Assembly (NCBI RefSeq): GCF_039830135.1
Contig: NZ_CP156081.1
Coordinates: 4,016,001-4,080,000, forward strand
Length of the DNA: 64,000 nt
Reading direction: 5' to 3'
DNA from: Defluviimonas sp. SAOS-178_SWC
GTDB taxonomy: Bacteria > Pseudomonadota > Alphaproteobacteria > Rhodobacterales > Rhodobacteraceae
Shown: positions 46,228 to 55,237 of the stretch, in pieces
Layout: the number at the start of each line of letters is the position of its first letter
Position numbering within the stretch: position 1 is the first letter of the stretch
Position numbers and translations under genes: made by a program
Notes under the pieces: generated by a model
Told to the model about the DNA's origin: nothing
Databases searched by the model: none
Seen by the model: only the letters and a program-made list of their open reading frames with translations

Positions 46228-48207
46228 TCAGAGGCCGAGCCCGGTCTTTCGCCCTTCGTGGAAGGCGTACGGTGCCTGGCGTGGCGCGGAAGCGTCGCCG
46301 ATGAGATAGGTTTCGAGATCGGCGATGTCGACCGAGAGCGGGTCGAAGGCGCGGTTTGTCGTGGACATGACGAGTGCGGAAGCCTCGAGACGGCGTTCGT
46401 CGCCGGTCAGAAGGTTGCGGAGCGTCGCGCCGTCGCCGTGCCATGCGCCGATCAGGTGTTCGGTGAGGAAGGTCACGCCGAGTTTCGCGAGCCGGGGGCG
46501 GAGCGCGATATCGGATGAGGTGCGGGCGAGTTCCTTGCCGATGAAGGGTTCGGGCGTGACGATGGTGACCTTATGGCCGCGCTCCGCCATCGCCCAGGCG
46601 GTGCCGAGGCCGCGCCAGTTGCCACCTTCGTCGTAGAGGATGACGTCGTCGCCGAGCCTGGCCTCGCGGCGCATCACGTCCTCGGGGGAGAAGACGTTGC
46701 CCTTGTCGATGCCCGTAAGCCGATCCTTGCCGGGCATCCAGCGCTGGAAACCGTCCTCGTCCGGGAGCGAACCGGTGGCGAGGACGACCGCATCGGGATT
46801 GAGCGCGCGGATATCCCCTGCCTCCGCGTAGGTATTGAGGTGAAGCCGGACCTGGAGCCTTTCGAACTGGCGTTCGTACCAGTCGAGAAGGTCGAGGATC
46901 TGGGCGCGGCGCGGCTGTTCGCCGGCCAGGCGGAACTGGCCGCCGATCCGGGGCTGGGCCTCGAAGAGATCGACGCGGTGGCCGCGTTCGGCGGCGGTGC
47001 GGGCGGCTTCGAGCCCGGCGGGGCCGGCGCCGACAACGACGATGCGGCGGGGTTTATCGGCGGGGGTGAAGCGGTCGCCGCCCCATTCGAACTCGCGCCC
47101 CGCCGAGGGATTGATGAGACAGGAGATCCAGTAGTCGCGGCTGCGCCGGCCCCAGCACATCTGGTTGCAGGAGATGCAGCCACGCACGTCCTCCGCCCGG
47201 CCTTCGGTCGTCTTGCGGGCGAGGTGCGGGTCGGCGATCTGGCCGCGCACGATGGAGACGAGGTCGGCCTGGCCGCTCGCGATCACACTTTCGGCGTTTT
47301 CCGGGGTGCGGACATGCGCCTCGGACGTGACCTTGGCGTGCTTCACGACCTTCTTCAACTCCTCGGTGAAGGGCGCGGTCAGCTTGTCGGCGAAAAGAAA
47401 GGTCGGCATCAGCCGCTCGAAATCGAGATATCCGCCGTGGCCGCAGGTCACGTAGTCGATATGGCCGGTCGCGTCGTGACAGGCGACAATCTCAGCCAAC
47501 GCTTCGCCCTGAAGAAGCACGTCGTGGCTGTCGGACGTGGAGATCGCGAGGCCAATGACGAAATCCTCGCCGCAGGCCTTTCGGATGCCCGCGATGATGG
47601 CGCGCGACATGCGCGTGCGGTTCTCGAGGCTGCCGCCCCATTTGTCGGTGCGCCTGTTGGACCAGGGCGTCCAGAACTGATCGAGCAGCGAATGGTAGGC
47701 GCCCCAGACCTCGACGCCCTGGAAGCCGCCCTTCTGGCAGCGGATGGCGGCGGCGATATGGGCGTCGATCAGTTCTTCGATCTCGGCCTCGGTCATCGCG
47801 TGGGAGCCGTCGCTGTCGTGGTAGGATGGCCCGCCCGACGGACCCCAGTGCGGCGCGAAGCTGAGGTCGGAATCGCCGTGTGCCCCGATGTGGTAGAGCT
47901 GCTGGAGGATGACGGCGCCCGCCTCCTTCACCGGTTCGGTCACCTTGCGGAAATGCGGGATGACCTCGTCTGTGCCGTGGCGGAAATTGCCGCGCGTGAG
48001 GACGCCGGTGCGGTGCACGGGCATCGGTTCGGCGACGATCATGCCCGCACCGCCCAGCGCCCGTTCGAGGAGATAGGCGCCGAAGCGCGGGCCGGGCAGG
48101 CCCATATCCGACATGTTCGCGGTATGGGCGCCGAAGACGATGCGGTTGCGCAAGGTGTGGCCGCGCAGCTGAATCGGCGAGAGGAGGTGGGAGTGGCTGG
48201 TCGTCAT
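46228..48207 (-). CDS. FMN/4Fe-4S/FAD oxidoreductase, trimethylamine-dehydrogenase type
   Basis: 659-aa two-part flavoenzyme. The N-terminal TIM barrel (Old Yellow Enzyme type, about 1-340) starts LLSPIQLRGHTLRNRIVFGA; it is followed by a 4Fe-4S site GCISCNQMC...C (about 347-370), then an FAD/NAD(P) two-dinucleotide domain with VVVGAGPAGLEAARTAAERG (20 residues). This architecture covers 2,4-dienoyl-CoA reductase, trimethylamine/dimethylamine dehydrogenase and dimethylglycine- or stachydrine-demethylating enzymes. Next to an MttB-type methyltransferase gene (74-bp gap), N-demethylation of a methylated amine is the preferred role. The start is at 48207 (MTTSHSH). Confidence 0.85.
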   Translation of the reverse strand: MTTSHSHLLSPIQLRGHTLRNRIVFGAHTANMSDMGLPGPRFGAYLLERALGGAGMIVAEPMPVHRTGVLTRGNFRHGTDEVIPHFRKVTEPVKEAGAVILQQLYHIGAHGDSDLSFAPHWGPSGGPSYHDSDGSHAMTEAEIEELIDAHIAAAIRCQKGGFQGVEVWGAYHSLLDQFWTPWSNRRTDKWGGSLENRTRMSRAIIAGIRKACGEDFVIGLAISTSDSHDVLLQGEALAEIVACHDATGHIDYVTCGHGGYLDFERLMPTFLFADKLTAPFTEELKKVVKHAKVTSEAHVRTPENAESVIASGQADLVSIVRGQIADPHLARKTTEGRAEDVRGCISCNQMCWGRRSRDYWISCLINPSAGREFEWGGDRFTPADKPRRIVVVGAGPAGLEAARTAAERGHRVDLFEAQPRIGGQFRLAGEQPRRAQILDLLDWYERQFERLQVRLHLNTYAEAGDIRALNPDAVVLATGSLPDEDGFQRWMPGKDRLTGIDKGNVFSPEDVMRREARLGDDVILYDEGGNWRGLGTAWAMAERGHKVTIVTPEPFIGKELARTSSDIALRPRLAKLGVTFLTEHLIGAWHGDGATLRNLLTGDERRLEASALVMSTTNRAFDPLSVDIADLETYLIGDASAPRQAPYAFHEGRKTGLGL

Positions 48208-48281
48208 CGGGCGTCCATCGGGAAGTACATTCTCAGCAGCGGAGTCACAGGCCTTCTGCGTGGCGGGCGAGGCCCGGCCCC

Positions 48282-49829
48282 TCAATACCACGCATCCGGC
48301 ATGTCCGCTTTCTTCCCGGTCACGAACTCCTTCAGCGCTTCGTCGATGCCGGGATCGAGCGGCGGCGCCATATATTCGCGCAGACGCTCCTTCCAGAGGC
48401 GGTTGGCGCGGGTCGCGGCGTCATCGCTGCCCGCCGCCTCCCATTTCTCGAAGGGCTCGTTGTCGGCCGTCTCCGAATCCCAGAACGCGGTTTCGTAGTT
48501 CGCCATCGTGTGGGAGCAGCCAAAGAAGTGATTGCCCGGACCGACCTCGGCGAAGGCGTCGACGGCAAGCTGGTTGTCGTCGATCTTGACCCCGTCGAGA
48601 TAGGAATGCAGCGCCCCGCAAAGATCGGCGTCGAGCATGAACTTCTCGTAGGACATGGACAGAAGCCCGTCGAGAAAGCCGGCCGAATGGAGGATGAAGT
48701 TGGCGCCGCAATGGACAGCGGCGAGCATCGACATCGTGCCTTCGGTCATCGCCTGCGCATCGGGCAGCTTCGACGTGGTGAAATTGCCCGAACAGCGGAG
48801 CGGCAGGTTCAGCCGGCGGGCAAGCTGGCCGATGACCATCGAGCCGATGGCGGGTTCGGGCGTCCCGAAGGTGGGCGAGCCGGATCGCAAGGACATCGAG
48901 GACAGGAAGTTGCCGAAGACGACCGGCGCGCCGGGACGTTCCAGCTGGGTCAGCGCGCAGCCGGCCATCGTCTCGGCCAGCGACTGGGCGATGGCGCCCG
49001 CGTTGGTCACGGGGCCCATCGCGCCGCCGAGGATGAAGGGCACGATCACGGCAGCCTGATTCGCGCGGGCATAGGCGCGCAAGCTCTTCGTCATCGTGCC
49101 GTCCCAGACCAGCGGAGAGTTCACGTTGACGTTGCCGAGGATGACGCAGTTCTCGTCGACGAAACCCTCGCCGAAGACGATCCGCGCCATGTCGATCGAA
49201 TCCTCGCTGCGCTCCTCGGCCGTGACCGAGCCCATGAAGCAGCGGTCCGAATAGCGCAGATGGGCGTAGACCATGTCGAGATGGCGCTTGTTCACCGGAA
49301 TGTCGGTCGGTTCGCAGATCGTGCCGCCGGAATGGTGGAACCAGGGTGAGGATTGCGCGAGCTTGATGAAGTTCTCGAAATCCTGAAGCGTGCCGAAGCG
49401 GCGCCCACGGTCGAGATCCATCACGAAGGGCGAACCGTAGGCGGGGGCGAAGACGACGTTCCTGCCGCCGATCCGGATCGAAGCGGCCGGATTGCGGGCG
49501 TGTTGGGTGAATTCGGCCGGCGCGGTCTTCAGGATCTCGCGCAGCATGCCGGGTTCGAACTTCACCAGACCGCCGTCGATCCGCGCCCCGGCCCGTTTCC
49601 AGTGATCGAGTGCGACGTCGTCATCGCGGAACTCGATCCCGGTCTCGGCCAGGATGCGGTCGGCGGCGGCTTCGATCTTCAGAAGGTTCTCTTCCGAGAG
49701 GATGTCGTAGGTCGGGATGTTCCGCACGATGTAGGGGCGGCCCGGCCCGGAGGCCTTGTGCGAGCGTTCGCGCCGCCGTGCCTCGCGTCCGCCGTGACGC
49801 GCGCGCGTTGCCGTTTCATCAGATGCCAT
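48282..49829 (-). CDS. MttB-family methyltransferase without pyrrolysine
   Basis: 515-aa member of the trimethylamine methyltransferase (MttB, COG5598) superfamily. The frame is open throughout with no in-frame TAG, so it belongs to the non-pyrrolysine group, whose studied members transfer a methyl from quaternary amines (glycine betaine, proline betaine, carnitine) to a corrinoid protein. Recognisable stretches: RPYIVRNIPTYDILSEENLL, AAADRILAETGIEFRDDDV, GRNVVFAPAYGSPFVMDLD. A long basic N-terminus (first 30 residues) is extra. No corrinoid protein gene is nearby. Its upstream neighbour on the same strand is an aldehyde dehydrogenase. Frame limits are firm; substrate unknown. Confidence 0.88.
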   Translation of the reverse strand: MASDETATRARHGGREARRRERSHKASGPGRPYIVRNIPTYDILSEENLLKIEAAADRILAETGIEFRDDDVALDHWKRAGARIDGGLVKFEPGMLREILKTAPAEFTQHARNPAASIRIGGRNVVFAPAYGSPFVMDLDRGRRFGTLQDFENFIKLAQSSPWFHHSGGTICEPTDIPVNKRHLDMVYAHLRYSDRCFMGSVTAEERSEDSIDMARIVFGEGFVDENCVILGNVNVNSPLVWDGTMTKSLRAYARANQAAVIVPFILGGAMGPVTNAGAIAQSLAETMAGCALTQLERPGAPVVFGNFLSSMSLRSGSPTFGTPEPAIGSMVIGQLARRLNLPLRCSGNFTTSKLPDAQAMTEGTMSMLAAVHCGANFILHSAGFLDGLLSMSYEKFMLDADLCGALHSYLDGVKIDDNQLAVDAFAEVGPGNHFFGCSHTMANYETAFWDSETADNEPFEKWEAAGSDDAATRANRLWKERLREYMAPPLDPGIDEALKEFVTGKKADMPDAWY

Positions 49830-49952
49830 GTCGCTCTCCCCGTTCCGACCGTGCCCCTTGATGTTAAGGGCAGCGGGGCCGGCGCGGAAAGTATCGGCGC
49901 CGACATTCGAGACCGCGAAGATGTCGTTTTGCGGACGGTCGGGTTCCGCATG

Positions 49953-50005
49953 TCCGGCAAAGGCCGGACCGGTCCGAAGGGGCTCGATGCCCCGACCGGA
50001 CCGAC
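49953..50005 (-). promoter_or_regulatory. Structured leader between aldehyde dehydrogenase and mttB-like genes
   Basis: The 185-bp gap 49830-50014 contains a 6-bp hairpin TCCGGC-AAAG-GCCGGA (49953-49968) and next to it a stem around GGGGC-TCGAT-GCCCC flanked by GACCGG/CCGGTC arms. There is no U tract, so it may tune read-through or RNA processing between the two genes. Confidence 0.35.
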
Positions 50006-50014
50006 CCCGCCCGC

Positions 50015-51466
50015 CTACTCTGCCGCGAGATCGGGGGCCCAGCCGGAGATCGCCTTGACCTCGAGGAACTCCTCGATCCCCCAGTGGCCGCCTTCGCGCG
50101 CCCGGCCGCTTGCCTTGACTCCGCCGAAGGGTGAACCGGCGCCACGGCTCTGGCCGTTCATCTCGATCATGCCCGATTTCAGCGCGAGCGCCATCCGGTT
50201 GCGCCGGGCGCCGTCCTGGCTCTGGACGTAGTTCGTCAGGCCGTAGGGCGTGTCGTTGGCGATGCGCACCGCCTCTTCCTCGCTGTCGAAGGGGATGATC
50301 GAGAGCACGGGCCCGAAGATCTCCTCGCGCTCGATGGTCATGCCGGGTTTCACGTCGGCAAAGACCGTGGGCCGGACATAGTAGCCCTTGTTCATCCCCT
50401 CGGGCAGGCCGAGCCCGCCGGCCACGAGCCGCGCGCCCTCGTCGATGCCCTTCTGGATGTAACCCTGGATCTGGTCCCACTGGCGCTTGTTCACCACCGG
50501 GCCGATATGACGGCCATGTTCCGACGCCGGGCCGACCTTGACCGCGTTGGCCACCTCTGCCGCCGTCTCGACCGCGGAATCGTAGATCGCGCGCTCCACC
50601 AGCATCCGGCTGGGGGCGTTGCAGCTTTGGCCCGAGTTGTTCATCAGGTGCAGCACGCCGCGCTTCACCGCCTTTTCGTCGGCATCGGCGAAGATCACGT
50701 TGGCGCCCTTGCCGCCAAGCTCCAGCGTCACGCGCTTCAGCGTCTCCGCCGCCGCCTTGGAGATGGCCCGGCCGGCCCGTGTCGAGCCGGTGAAGGAGAT
50801 CATCTCCACGTCCGGATGCGCCGAAAGGACCGAACCGACGCCGGCCCCGTCGCCATTCACGAGGTTGAAGACCCCCGGCGGCACCCCGGCGTCATGGCAG
50901 AATTCGGCGAAGATCATCGCGTTGAGCGGGCTTTCCTCGGACGGCTTCAGAACGCAGGTGCAACCGGCGAGAAGTGCCGGGACCACTTTCAGCGCGATCT
51001 GGTTCATCGGCCAGTTCCACGGCGTGATCAGCCCGACCACCCCGATCGGTTCCAGCGCGATCCGGTCGTTCGGTGCGTGGGGGCCAAGCGGGCGGATCCA
51101 TTCGATCTCGTCGAAGGCGCGCAGGAAGTTCTTCAGATGCCAGGGCAGGCAGGGCGCCTGGCTGTCGCGCGCCATGTCGATCGGCGCCCCCATCTCGAGC
51201 GAGATCGCCTCGGCGAGGTCGCCCTTCCGGCGCTCGTATTCATCGAGGATTCGCGCAACGATCGCGCGACGCTCCGCCGGAGGGGTCGCGGCCCAGGACG
51301 GAAACGCTGCCTTCGCGGCCGCGACGGCGGCGTTGGTGTCCGCCTCCGAGCCGAGCGAGATCACCGCGCAGGGATCCTCGGTCGACGGGTCGATCACCGT
51401 GCAATCGCGGGGGGTCACGGGGGCGGTCCAGCGACCACCGATGTAGAATTCGCGTCGTTCGATCAT
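50015..51466 (-). CDS. NAD(P)-dependent aldehyde dehydrogenase
   Basis: 483-aa ALDH-superfamily enzyme. NAD-binding and catalytic landmarks: TPWNWPMNQIALKV, FTGSTRAGRAIS, the general base region LELGGKGANVIF and the nucleophile Cys in NSGQSCNAPSR; C-terminal EEIFGPVLSIIPF and SPFGGVKASGRAREGG. A GAGGTGTGCC sequence precedes the ATG at 51466 (an upstream frame is open but not supported). Closest in character to betaine-aldehyde/semialdehyde-type dehydrogenases. First gene of the mttB-like unit; a 20-bp palindrome lies 65 bp upstream. Confidence 0.92.
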   Translation of the reverse strand: MIERREFYIGGRWTAPVTPRDCTVIDPSTEDPCAVISLGSEADTNAAVAAAKAAFPSWAATPPAERRAIVARILDEYERRKGDLAEAISLEMGAPIDMARDSQAPCLPWHLKNFLRAFDEIEWIRPLGPHAPNDRIALEPIGVVGLITPWNWPMNQIALKVVPALLAGCTCVLKPSEESPLNAMIFAEFCHDAGVPPGVFNLVNGDGAGVGSVLSAHPDVEMISFTGSTRAGRAISKAAAETLKRVTLELGGKGANVIFADADEKAVKRGVLHLMNNSGQSCNAPSRMLVERAIYDSAVETAAEVANAVKVGPASEHGRHIGPVVNKRQWDQIQGYIQKGIDEGARLVAGGLGLPEGMNKGYYVRPTVFADVKPGMTIEREEIFGPVLSIIPFDSEEEAVRIANDTPYGLTNYVQSQDGARRNRMALALKSGMIEMNGQSRGAGSPFGGVKASGRAREGGHWGIEEFLEVKAISGWAPDLAAE

Positions 51467-51530
51467 GGCACACCTCGTCTTTCGCGGCCGGACTTTGGCA
51501 GGCCCGCGGATGGGCCGCAAGGGTGGAAAG

Positions 51531-51550
51531 CATAATTTGATCAAATTATG
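51531..51550. promoter_or_regulatory. Perfect 20-bp palindrome, likely operator
   Basis: CATAATTTGA at 51531-51540 followed by its exact reverse complement at 51541-51550. It stands out as an A+T-rich island in the G+C-rich gap between the divergent aldehyde dehydrogenase and peroxiredoxin genes, 65 bp from one start and 115 bp from the other. Dyad symmetry of this kind fits a dimeric repressor such as a GntR-family protein; no regulator gene is adjacent. Confidence 0.7.
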
Positions 51551-51664
51551 CCTGGCTCATATTTGGCGATTTGTCGCGCAGCGATGAAGCAGGGTGTATT
51601 TGCGCGCGCCCGGGCGTATGTTCTGCGGCAACAAAGCCTTCAGTCCAGAACAAGGAGACAGCAG

Positions 51665-52318
51665 ATGGGCCTGCGCATCAACGACACGGTTCCCAATTTC
51701 ACCGCCCAAACCGATCAGGGCCTGATCACATTCCACGACTGGATCGGTGACAGCTGGGCGATCCTCTTCTCGCATCCGAAGGACTTCACCCCGGTCTGCA
51801 CCACCGAATTCGGTGCCGTCGCCCAACTGGCCGACGAATGGGCCAAGCGCAATACCAAGGTCATCGGCATTTCGGTCGACGGCGTCGAGGAGCACAAGCG
51901 CTGGAAGCGCGACATCGAGACCGCGGCGGACGCCGTCGCCGCCTTCCCGATCATCGCCGATGACGGGCTCCACGTTTCCAAGGCCTTCGACATGCTGCCG
52001 GCCGAAGCCTACCTGCCCGAGAATGCCACCGCGAACGACAGCCAGACGGTGCGCTCGGTCTTCATCATCGGTCCGGACAAGAAACTGAAGCTGTCCATGA
52101 CCTACCCGATGAATGTCGGCCGCAACTTCGCCGAAGTGCTCCGCGCCCTCGACGCGCTTCAGACCGCGAACGGCAAGGGCGTCGCGACGCCGGCGAACTG
52201 GACCGTGGGCCAGGACGTGATCGTGCCGCTCGCGCTCGACGACGCGGCGGCGGAACAGAAGTTCGGCCAGATCAACAAGGTTCTGCCCTATCTGCGCTAC
52301 GTGAAATCGCCTAAGTAA
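51665..52318 (+). CDS. 1-Cys peroxiredoxin (Prx6 type)
   Basis: 217-aa thiol peroxidase reducing H2O2 and organic hydroperoxides. The peroxidatic cysteine is Cys45 in DFTPVCTTEFG; it is the only Cys in the protein, which defines the 1-Cys class and implies an external reductant. The C-terminal dimerisation region with TPANWTVGQDVIVP is typical of Prx6. AAGGAG lies 8 bases before the ATG; an open frame further upstream is not used. It ends in a strong terminator. Confidence 0.95.
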   Translation: MGLRINDTVPNFTAQTDQGLITFHDWIGDSWAILFSHPKDFTPVCTTEFGAVAQLADEWAKRNTKVIGISVDGVEEHKRWKRDIETAADAVAAFPIIADDGLHVSKAFDMLPAEAYLPENATANDSQTVRSVFIIGPDKKLKLSMTYPMNVGRNFAEVLRALDALQTANGKGVATPANWTVGQDVIVPLALDDAAAEQKFGQINKVLPYLRYVKSPK

Positions 52319-52335
52319 GGGCCCGTTACGCGACG

Positions 52336-52364
52336 CCCGGCGCGGGACGGTCCGCGCCGGGTTT
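52336..52364 (+). terminator. Rho-independent terminator after peroxiredoxin gene
   Basis: A 10-bp perfect stem CCCGGCGCGG (52336-52345), six-base loop, CCGCGCCGGG (52352-52361), then TTTCGG. It starts 18 bases after the stop. Confidence 0.7.
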
Positions 52365-52405
52365 CGGCCAGCCGGCCCTTGTCAATCCGCCCCCTTACCA
52401 ATGAA

Positions 52406-52439
52406 AAGCCCGGGCACAGGCCCGGGCTTCCAATTTTTT
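52406..52439. terminator. Bidirectional terminator between peroxiredoxin gene and pnp
   Basis: AAGCCCGGGC-ACAG-GCCCGGGCTT (52406-52429), a perfect 10-bp stem. The plus strand continues CCAATTTTTT (six Ts); the minus strand continues TTCATTGG after a terminal TTTT. It can end both the convergent peroxiredoxin and pnp transcripts. Confidence 0.8.
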
Positions 52440-52454
52440 CGGGAGTGCGTCGCC

Positions 52455-54602
52455 TTACTCGGCGTCGGCCTTTTCCTGCTTCTCCGGCGCGATCTCCTCG
52501 CCGGTTTCCTGATCGACCATCTTCATGCCAAGGCGGACCTTGCCACGGTCGTCGAAGCCGAGAAGCTTGACCTTCACTTCCTGACCTTCCTTCAGCACCT
52601 CGTTCGGATGCTGCAGGCGCTTGTTGGCGATCTGGGACACGTGGACCAGACCGTCGCGCTTGCCGAAGAAGTTGACGAAGGCGCCGAAGTCCACGAGCTT
52701 CACGACCTTGCCGGTATAGACCTTGCCCTCTTCCGGCTCGGCCACGATCGAATAGATCATGTCGTAGGCCTTCTTGATCGAGTCGGCGTTGGCCGAGGCG
52801 ATCTTGATGACGCCGTCGTCGTTGATGTCGACCTTGGCGCCCGAGGTTTCCACGATCTCGCGGATGACCTTGCCGCCAGAGCCGATCACTTCACGGATCT
52901 TGTCGGTCGGGATCGTCATCGTCTCGATGCGCGGCGCGTGGGCCGAGAACTCGGTCCGACCGGCGGACAGAGCCTTGGCCATCTCGCCGAGGATGTGCAT
53001 CCGGCCGTCCTTGGCCTGGGCCAGCGCCTGCTCCATGATCGCCGGGGTGATGCCCGCGACCTTGATATCCATCTGGAGCGAGGTGATGCCGTTTTCGGTG
53101 CCCGCGACCTTGAAGTCCATGTCGCCGAGGTGATCCTCGTCGCCGAGGATGTCGGTCAGAACGGCGTACTGGCCGTCCTCTTCAAGGATGAGACCCATCG
53201 CGACGCCAGCGACCGGCGCCTTCAGCGGCACACCCGCATCCATCATCGAAAGCGACCCGCCGCAGACCGACGCCATCGAGGAGGAGCCGTTCGATTCGGT
53301 GATCTCCGAAACGACCCGGATCGTGTACGGGAAATCGGTCGGCGCCGGCAGAACCGCCTGAAGCGCGCGCCAGGCCAGCTTGCCGTGGCCGATCTCACGA
53401 CGGCCCGGAGGGCCGAAGCGGCCAACCTCGCCGACCGAGTAGGGCGGGAAGTTGTAGTGCAGGAGGAAGTTCGAACGGTAGTTGCCGTGCAGCGCGTCGA
53501 TGATCTGCTCGTCATCGCCGGTGCCGAGGGTGGTGATCACCAAACCTTGCGTCTCGCCGCGGGTAAACAGCGCCGAACCGTGGGTGCGGGGCAGGATGCC
53601 GACCTCGGAGACGATCGGGCGCACGGTCTTCGTATCGCGGCCGTCGATCCGGGCGCCGCCCGAGATGATGTCGCCGCGCAGGATCGAGCTTTCGAGCTTC
53701 TTGAACGCCGCACCGAGATTGGCATCGCCCAATTCTTCTTCCGAAAGACCGGCCTTCACCACGTCGCGCGCGGCGGAGATCGCGTTCACCCGCTCCTGCT
53801 TGTCGCGGATCGCGAAAGCGGCGCGCATGTCCGTTTCACCGAGCGTCTTCACCTTGGCATAAAGCGCCGAATAGTCGGCCGGCTGGAAGTCGAACGGTTC
53901 CTTGGCGCAGGCTTCGGCGAAGTCGATGATCAGGTCGATCACCGGCTGCATCGCGTCATGGCCGAACTTCACCGCGCCGAGCATCTCGGCCTCCGAAAGC
54001 TCGTAGGCTTCCGATTCGACCATCATCACGGCGTCCTTGGTGCCGGCGATGACGAGGTCGAGCCGCTGCTCGGGGTTCATCCGCAGCTGGTCCATGTCGC
54101 TGACTTCGGGGTTCAGCACGTATTCGCCGTTCGAGAAACCGACGCGCGCGGCGCCGATCGGGCCCATGAACGGCACGCCCGAGATCGTCAGCGCGGCAGA
54201 GGCCGCGATCATGCCGACGATGTCGGGATCGTTCACGAGGTCATGGCTGAGCACGGTGACGATGACGAGGACTTCGTTCTTGAAGCCCGGCACGAACAGC
54301 GGGCGGATCGGACGGTCGATCAGGCGCGAGGTCAGCGTCTCCTTCTCGGAGGGGCGCCCTTCACGCTTGAAGAAGCCGCCCGGGATCTTGCCGGCGGCAT
54401 AGGTTTTTTCCTGGTAGTGGACGGTCAGCGGGAAGAAGTCCTGGCCCGGCTTCTGCTCGCGGGCATAGGTCACGTTGGCCATGACGCTGGTCTCGCCCAG
54501 AGTGGCGATGACCGAGCCGTCGGCCTGACGCGCGATCTTCCCCGTTTCCAGCGAGAGCTCTTCCTGGCCCCACTGGATGGATTTCTTTGTCACGTTGAAC
54601 AT
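52455..54602 (-). CDS. pnp: Polynucleotide phosphorylase
   Basis: 715-aa 3'-5' exoribonuclease, trimeric, part of the RNA degradosome. Two RNase PH-like domains ([40 protein letters not shown] in the first; [17 protein letters not shown] in the second), then the KH domain with [15 protein letters not shown] (about 560) and the S1 domain [21 protein letters not shown] (about 622 on). The ATG at 54602 ([12 protein letters not shown]) is the family start; AGAGGAAA lies upstream. The leader contains a long hairpin. Unusually, rpsO is 1.7 kb upstream with other genes between. Confidence 0.97.
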   Translation of the reverse strand: MFNVTKKSIQWGQEELSLETGKIARQADGSVIATLGETSVMANVTYAREQKPGQDFFPLTVHYQEKTYAAGKIPGGFFKREGRPSEKETLTSRLIDRPIRPLFVPGFKNEVLVIVTVLSHDLVNDPDIVGMIAASAALTISGVPFMGPIGAARVGFSNGEYVLNPEVSDMDQLRMNPEQRLDLVIAGTKDAVMMVESEAYELSEAEMLGAVKFGHDAMQPVIDLIIDFAEACAKEPFDFQPADYSALYAKVKTLGETDMRAAFAIRDKQERVNAISAARDVVKAGLSEEELGDANLGAAFKKLESSILRGDIISGGARIDGRDTKTVRPIVSEVGILPRTHGSALFTRGETQGLVITTLGTGDDEQIIDALHGNYRSNFLLHYNFPPYSVGEVGRFGPPGRREIGHGKLAWRALQAVLPAPTDFPYTIRVVSEITESNGSSSMASVCGGSLSMMDAGVPLKAPVAGVAMGLILEEDGQYAVLTDILGDEDHLGDMDFKVAGTENGITSLQMDIKVAGITPAIMEQALAQAKDGRMHILGEMAKALSAGRTEFSAHAPRIETMTIPTDKIREVIGSGGKVIREIVETSGAKVDINDDGVIKIASANADSIKKAYDMIYSIVAEPEEGKVYTGKVVKLVDFGAFVNFFGKRDGLVHVSQIANKRLQHPNEVLKEGQEVKVKLLGFDDRGKVRLGMKMVDQETGEEIAPEKQEKADAE

Positions 54603-54617
54603 ATGTCGTTTCCTCTT

Positions 54618-54649
54618 GGGAGCACCCACGGGCGTATCCCGTGTCTCCC
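54618..54649 (-). promoter_or_regulatory. Leader hairpin of pnp mRNA
   Basis: Just upstream of the pnp ribosome site the minus strand folds as GGGAG...CTCCC enclosing CACGGG-ATACG-CCCGTG. In E. coli an RNase III-cut leader hairpin lets PNPase repress its own mRNA; this hairpin is in the equivalent place. Confidence 0.5.
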
Positions 54650-54690
54650 CTTTTGCATGGCGGCCCCATTGCCGCCGCCCCCAATCCTTC

Positions 54691-54785
54691 GCATGCGCCC
54701 GGGGGCATGGGCTCACGTCACAGATGGAGGGGGGCCATACAGGAAAACCGGCGGGTTGGGAAGCGGGGAGTTGTCATGGCATGAA
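54691..54785 (+). repeat. Diverged direct repeat, copy 1
   Basis: About 95 bp closely matching 55451-55545 in the same orientation. Shared blocks include GTCACAGA, AACAGGAAA versus TACAGGAAA, GGCGGGTT, GGAAGC and GGGAGTTG. It lies upstream of pnp and also about 95 bp before the orphan secreted protein gene. Confidence 0.7.
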
Positions 54786-54877
54786 ACCGCGCCTGCCGGT
54801 CAACGTCCTTGCTTTGCACTCCCCGATCGAACACACTCGATTAATCGGGTGCAATTAGCCCCCGGGGGGGAGGTGCC

Positions 54878-55237
54878 ATGTTCAGGATGGCATTACTCGT
54901 GGTGGCCGGCCTGACGGTTCCGGACGCATCAGACGCCCGCCACGTAAATTCCTTTGTGCGACCGGATGGTTCAAACCACGACGCGCTCGAAACCTACCGA
55001 CAGGACCTATACCACGAATACAGCGCGTGTTCGGATGCCGCCTTGATCCGCATCCTCGGCGAGAGCGAAGCGGTAATGTGTTCCGTCCTCTTTCTTGCCA
55101 TGAAACTGTCCTTCCTGGATGGCGTGACGTTGGAGCGATATGTCAGGATGCCCGCAAAGACAAAGGCGATGACGAATGAAAAGGGCTACGCGGCATACCG
55201 GACTTGGCTGCATCGCTATGCCATTTCGGCGGATTAG
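54878..55237 (+). CDS. Orphan secreted protein
   Basis: 119-aa protein, not recognised. N-terminal hydrophobic signal (MFRMALLVVAGLTVPDAS), then a charged, helical mature part with two cysteines (YSACSDAALIR and VMCSVLFLAMK), possibly disulfide-bonded in the periplasm. GGGGGGAGGTGCC gives a strong ribosome site. Codon use is less GC-rich than in flanking genes. An inverted repeat CACTCGA/TCGGGTG (54834-54851) lies upstream. It is inserted between rpsO and pnp on the opposite strand. Confidence 0.65.
   Translation: MFRMALLVVAGLTVPDASDARHVNSFVRPDGSNHDALETYRQDLYHEYSACSDAALIRILGESEAVMCSVLFLAMKLSFLDGVTLERYVRMPAKTKAMTNEKGYAAYRTWLHRYAISAD

Noticed and set aside
48282..49829. Pyrrolysine in the MttB-like protein
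   Set aside because: The frame has no in-frame TAG and no pyl genes are nearby.
51531..51550. FNR/Crp-type site
   Set aside because: FNR needs TTGAT-N4-ATCAA; here the halves abut (TTGATCAA), so spacing does not fit.
54603..54716. Possible N-terminal extension of PNPase to 54716
   Set aside because: The extra residues are not PNPase-like. The standard start MFNVTKKS at 54602 has its own ribosome site and the upstream part folds as a leader.
52401..54914. 837-codon plus-strand frame opposite pnp
   Set aside because: Antisense shadow; the minus strand has complete PNPase domains.
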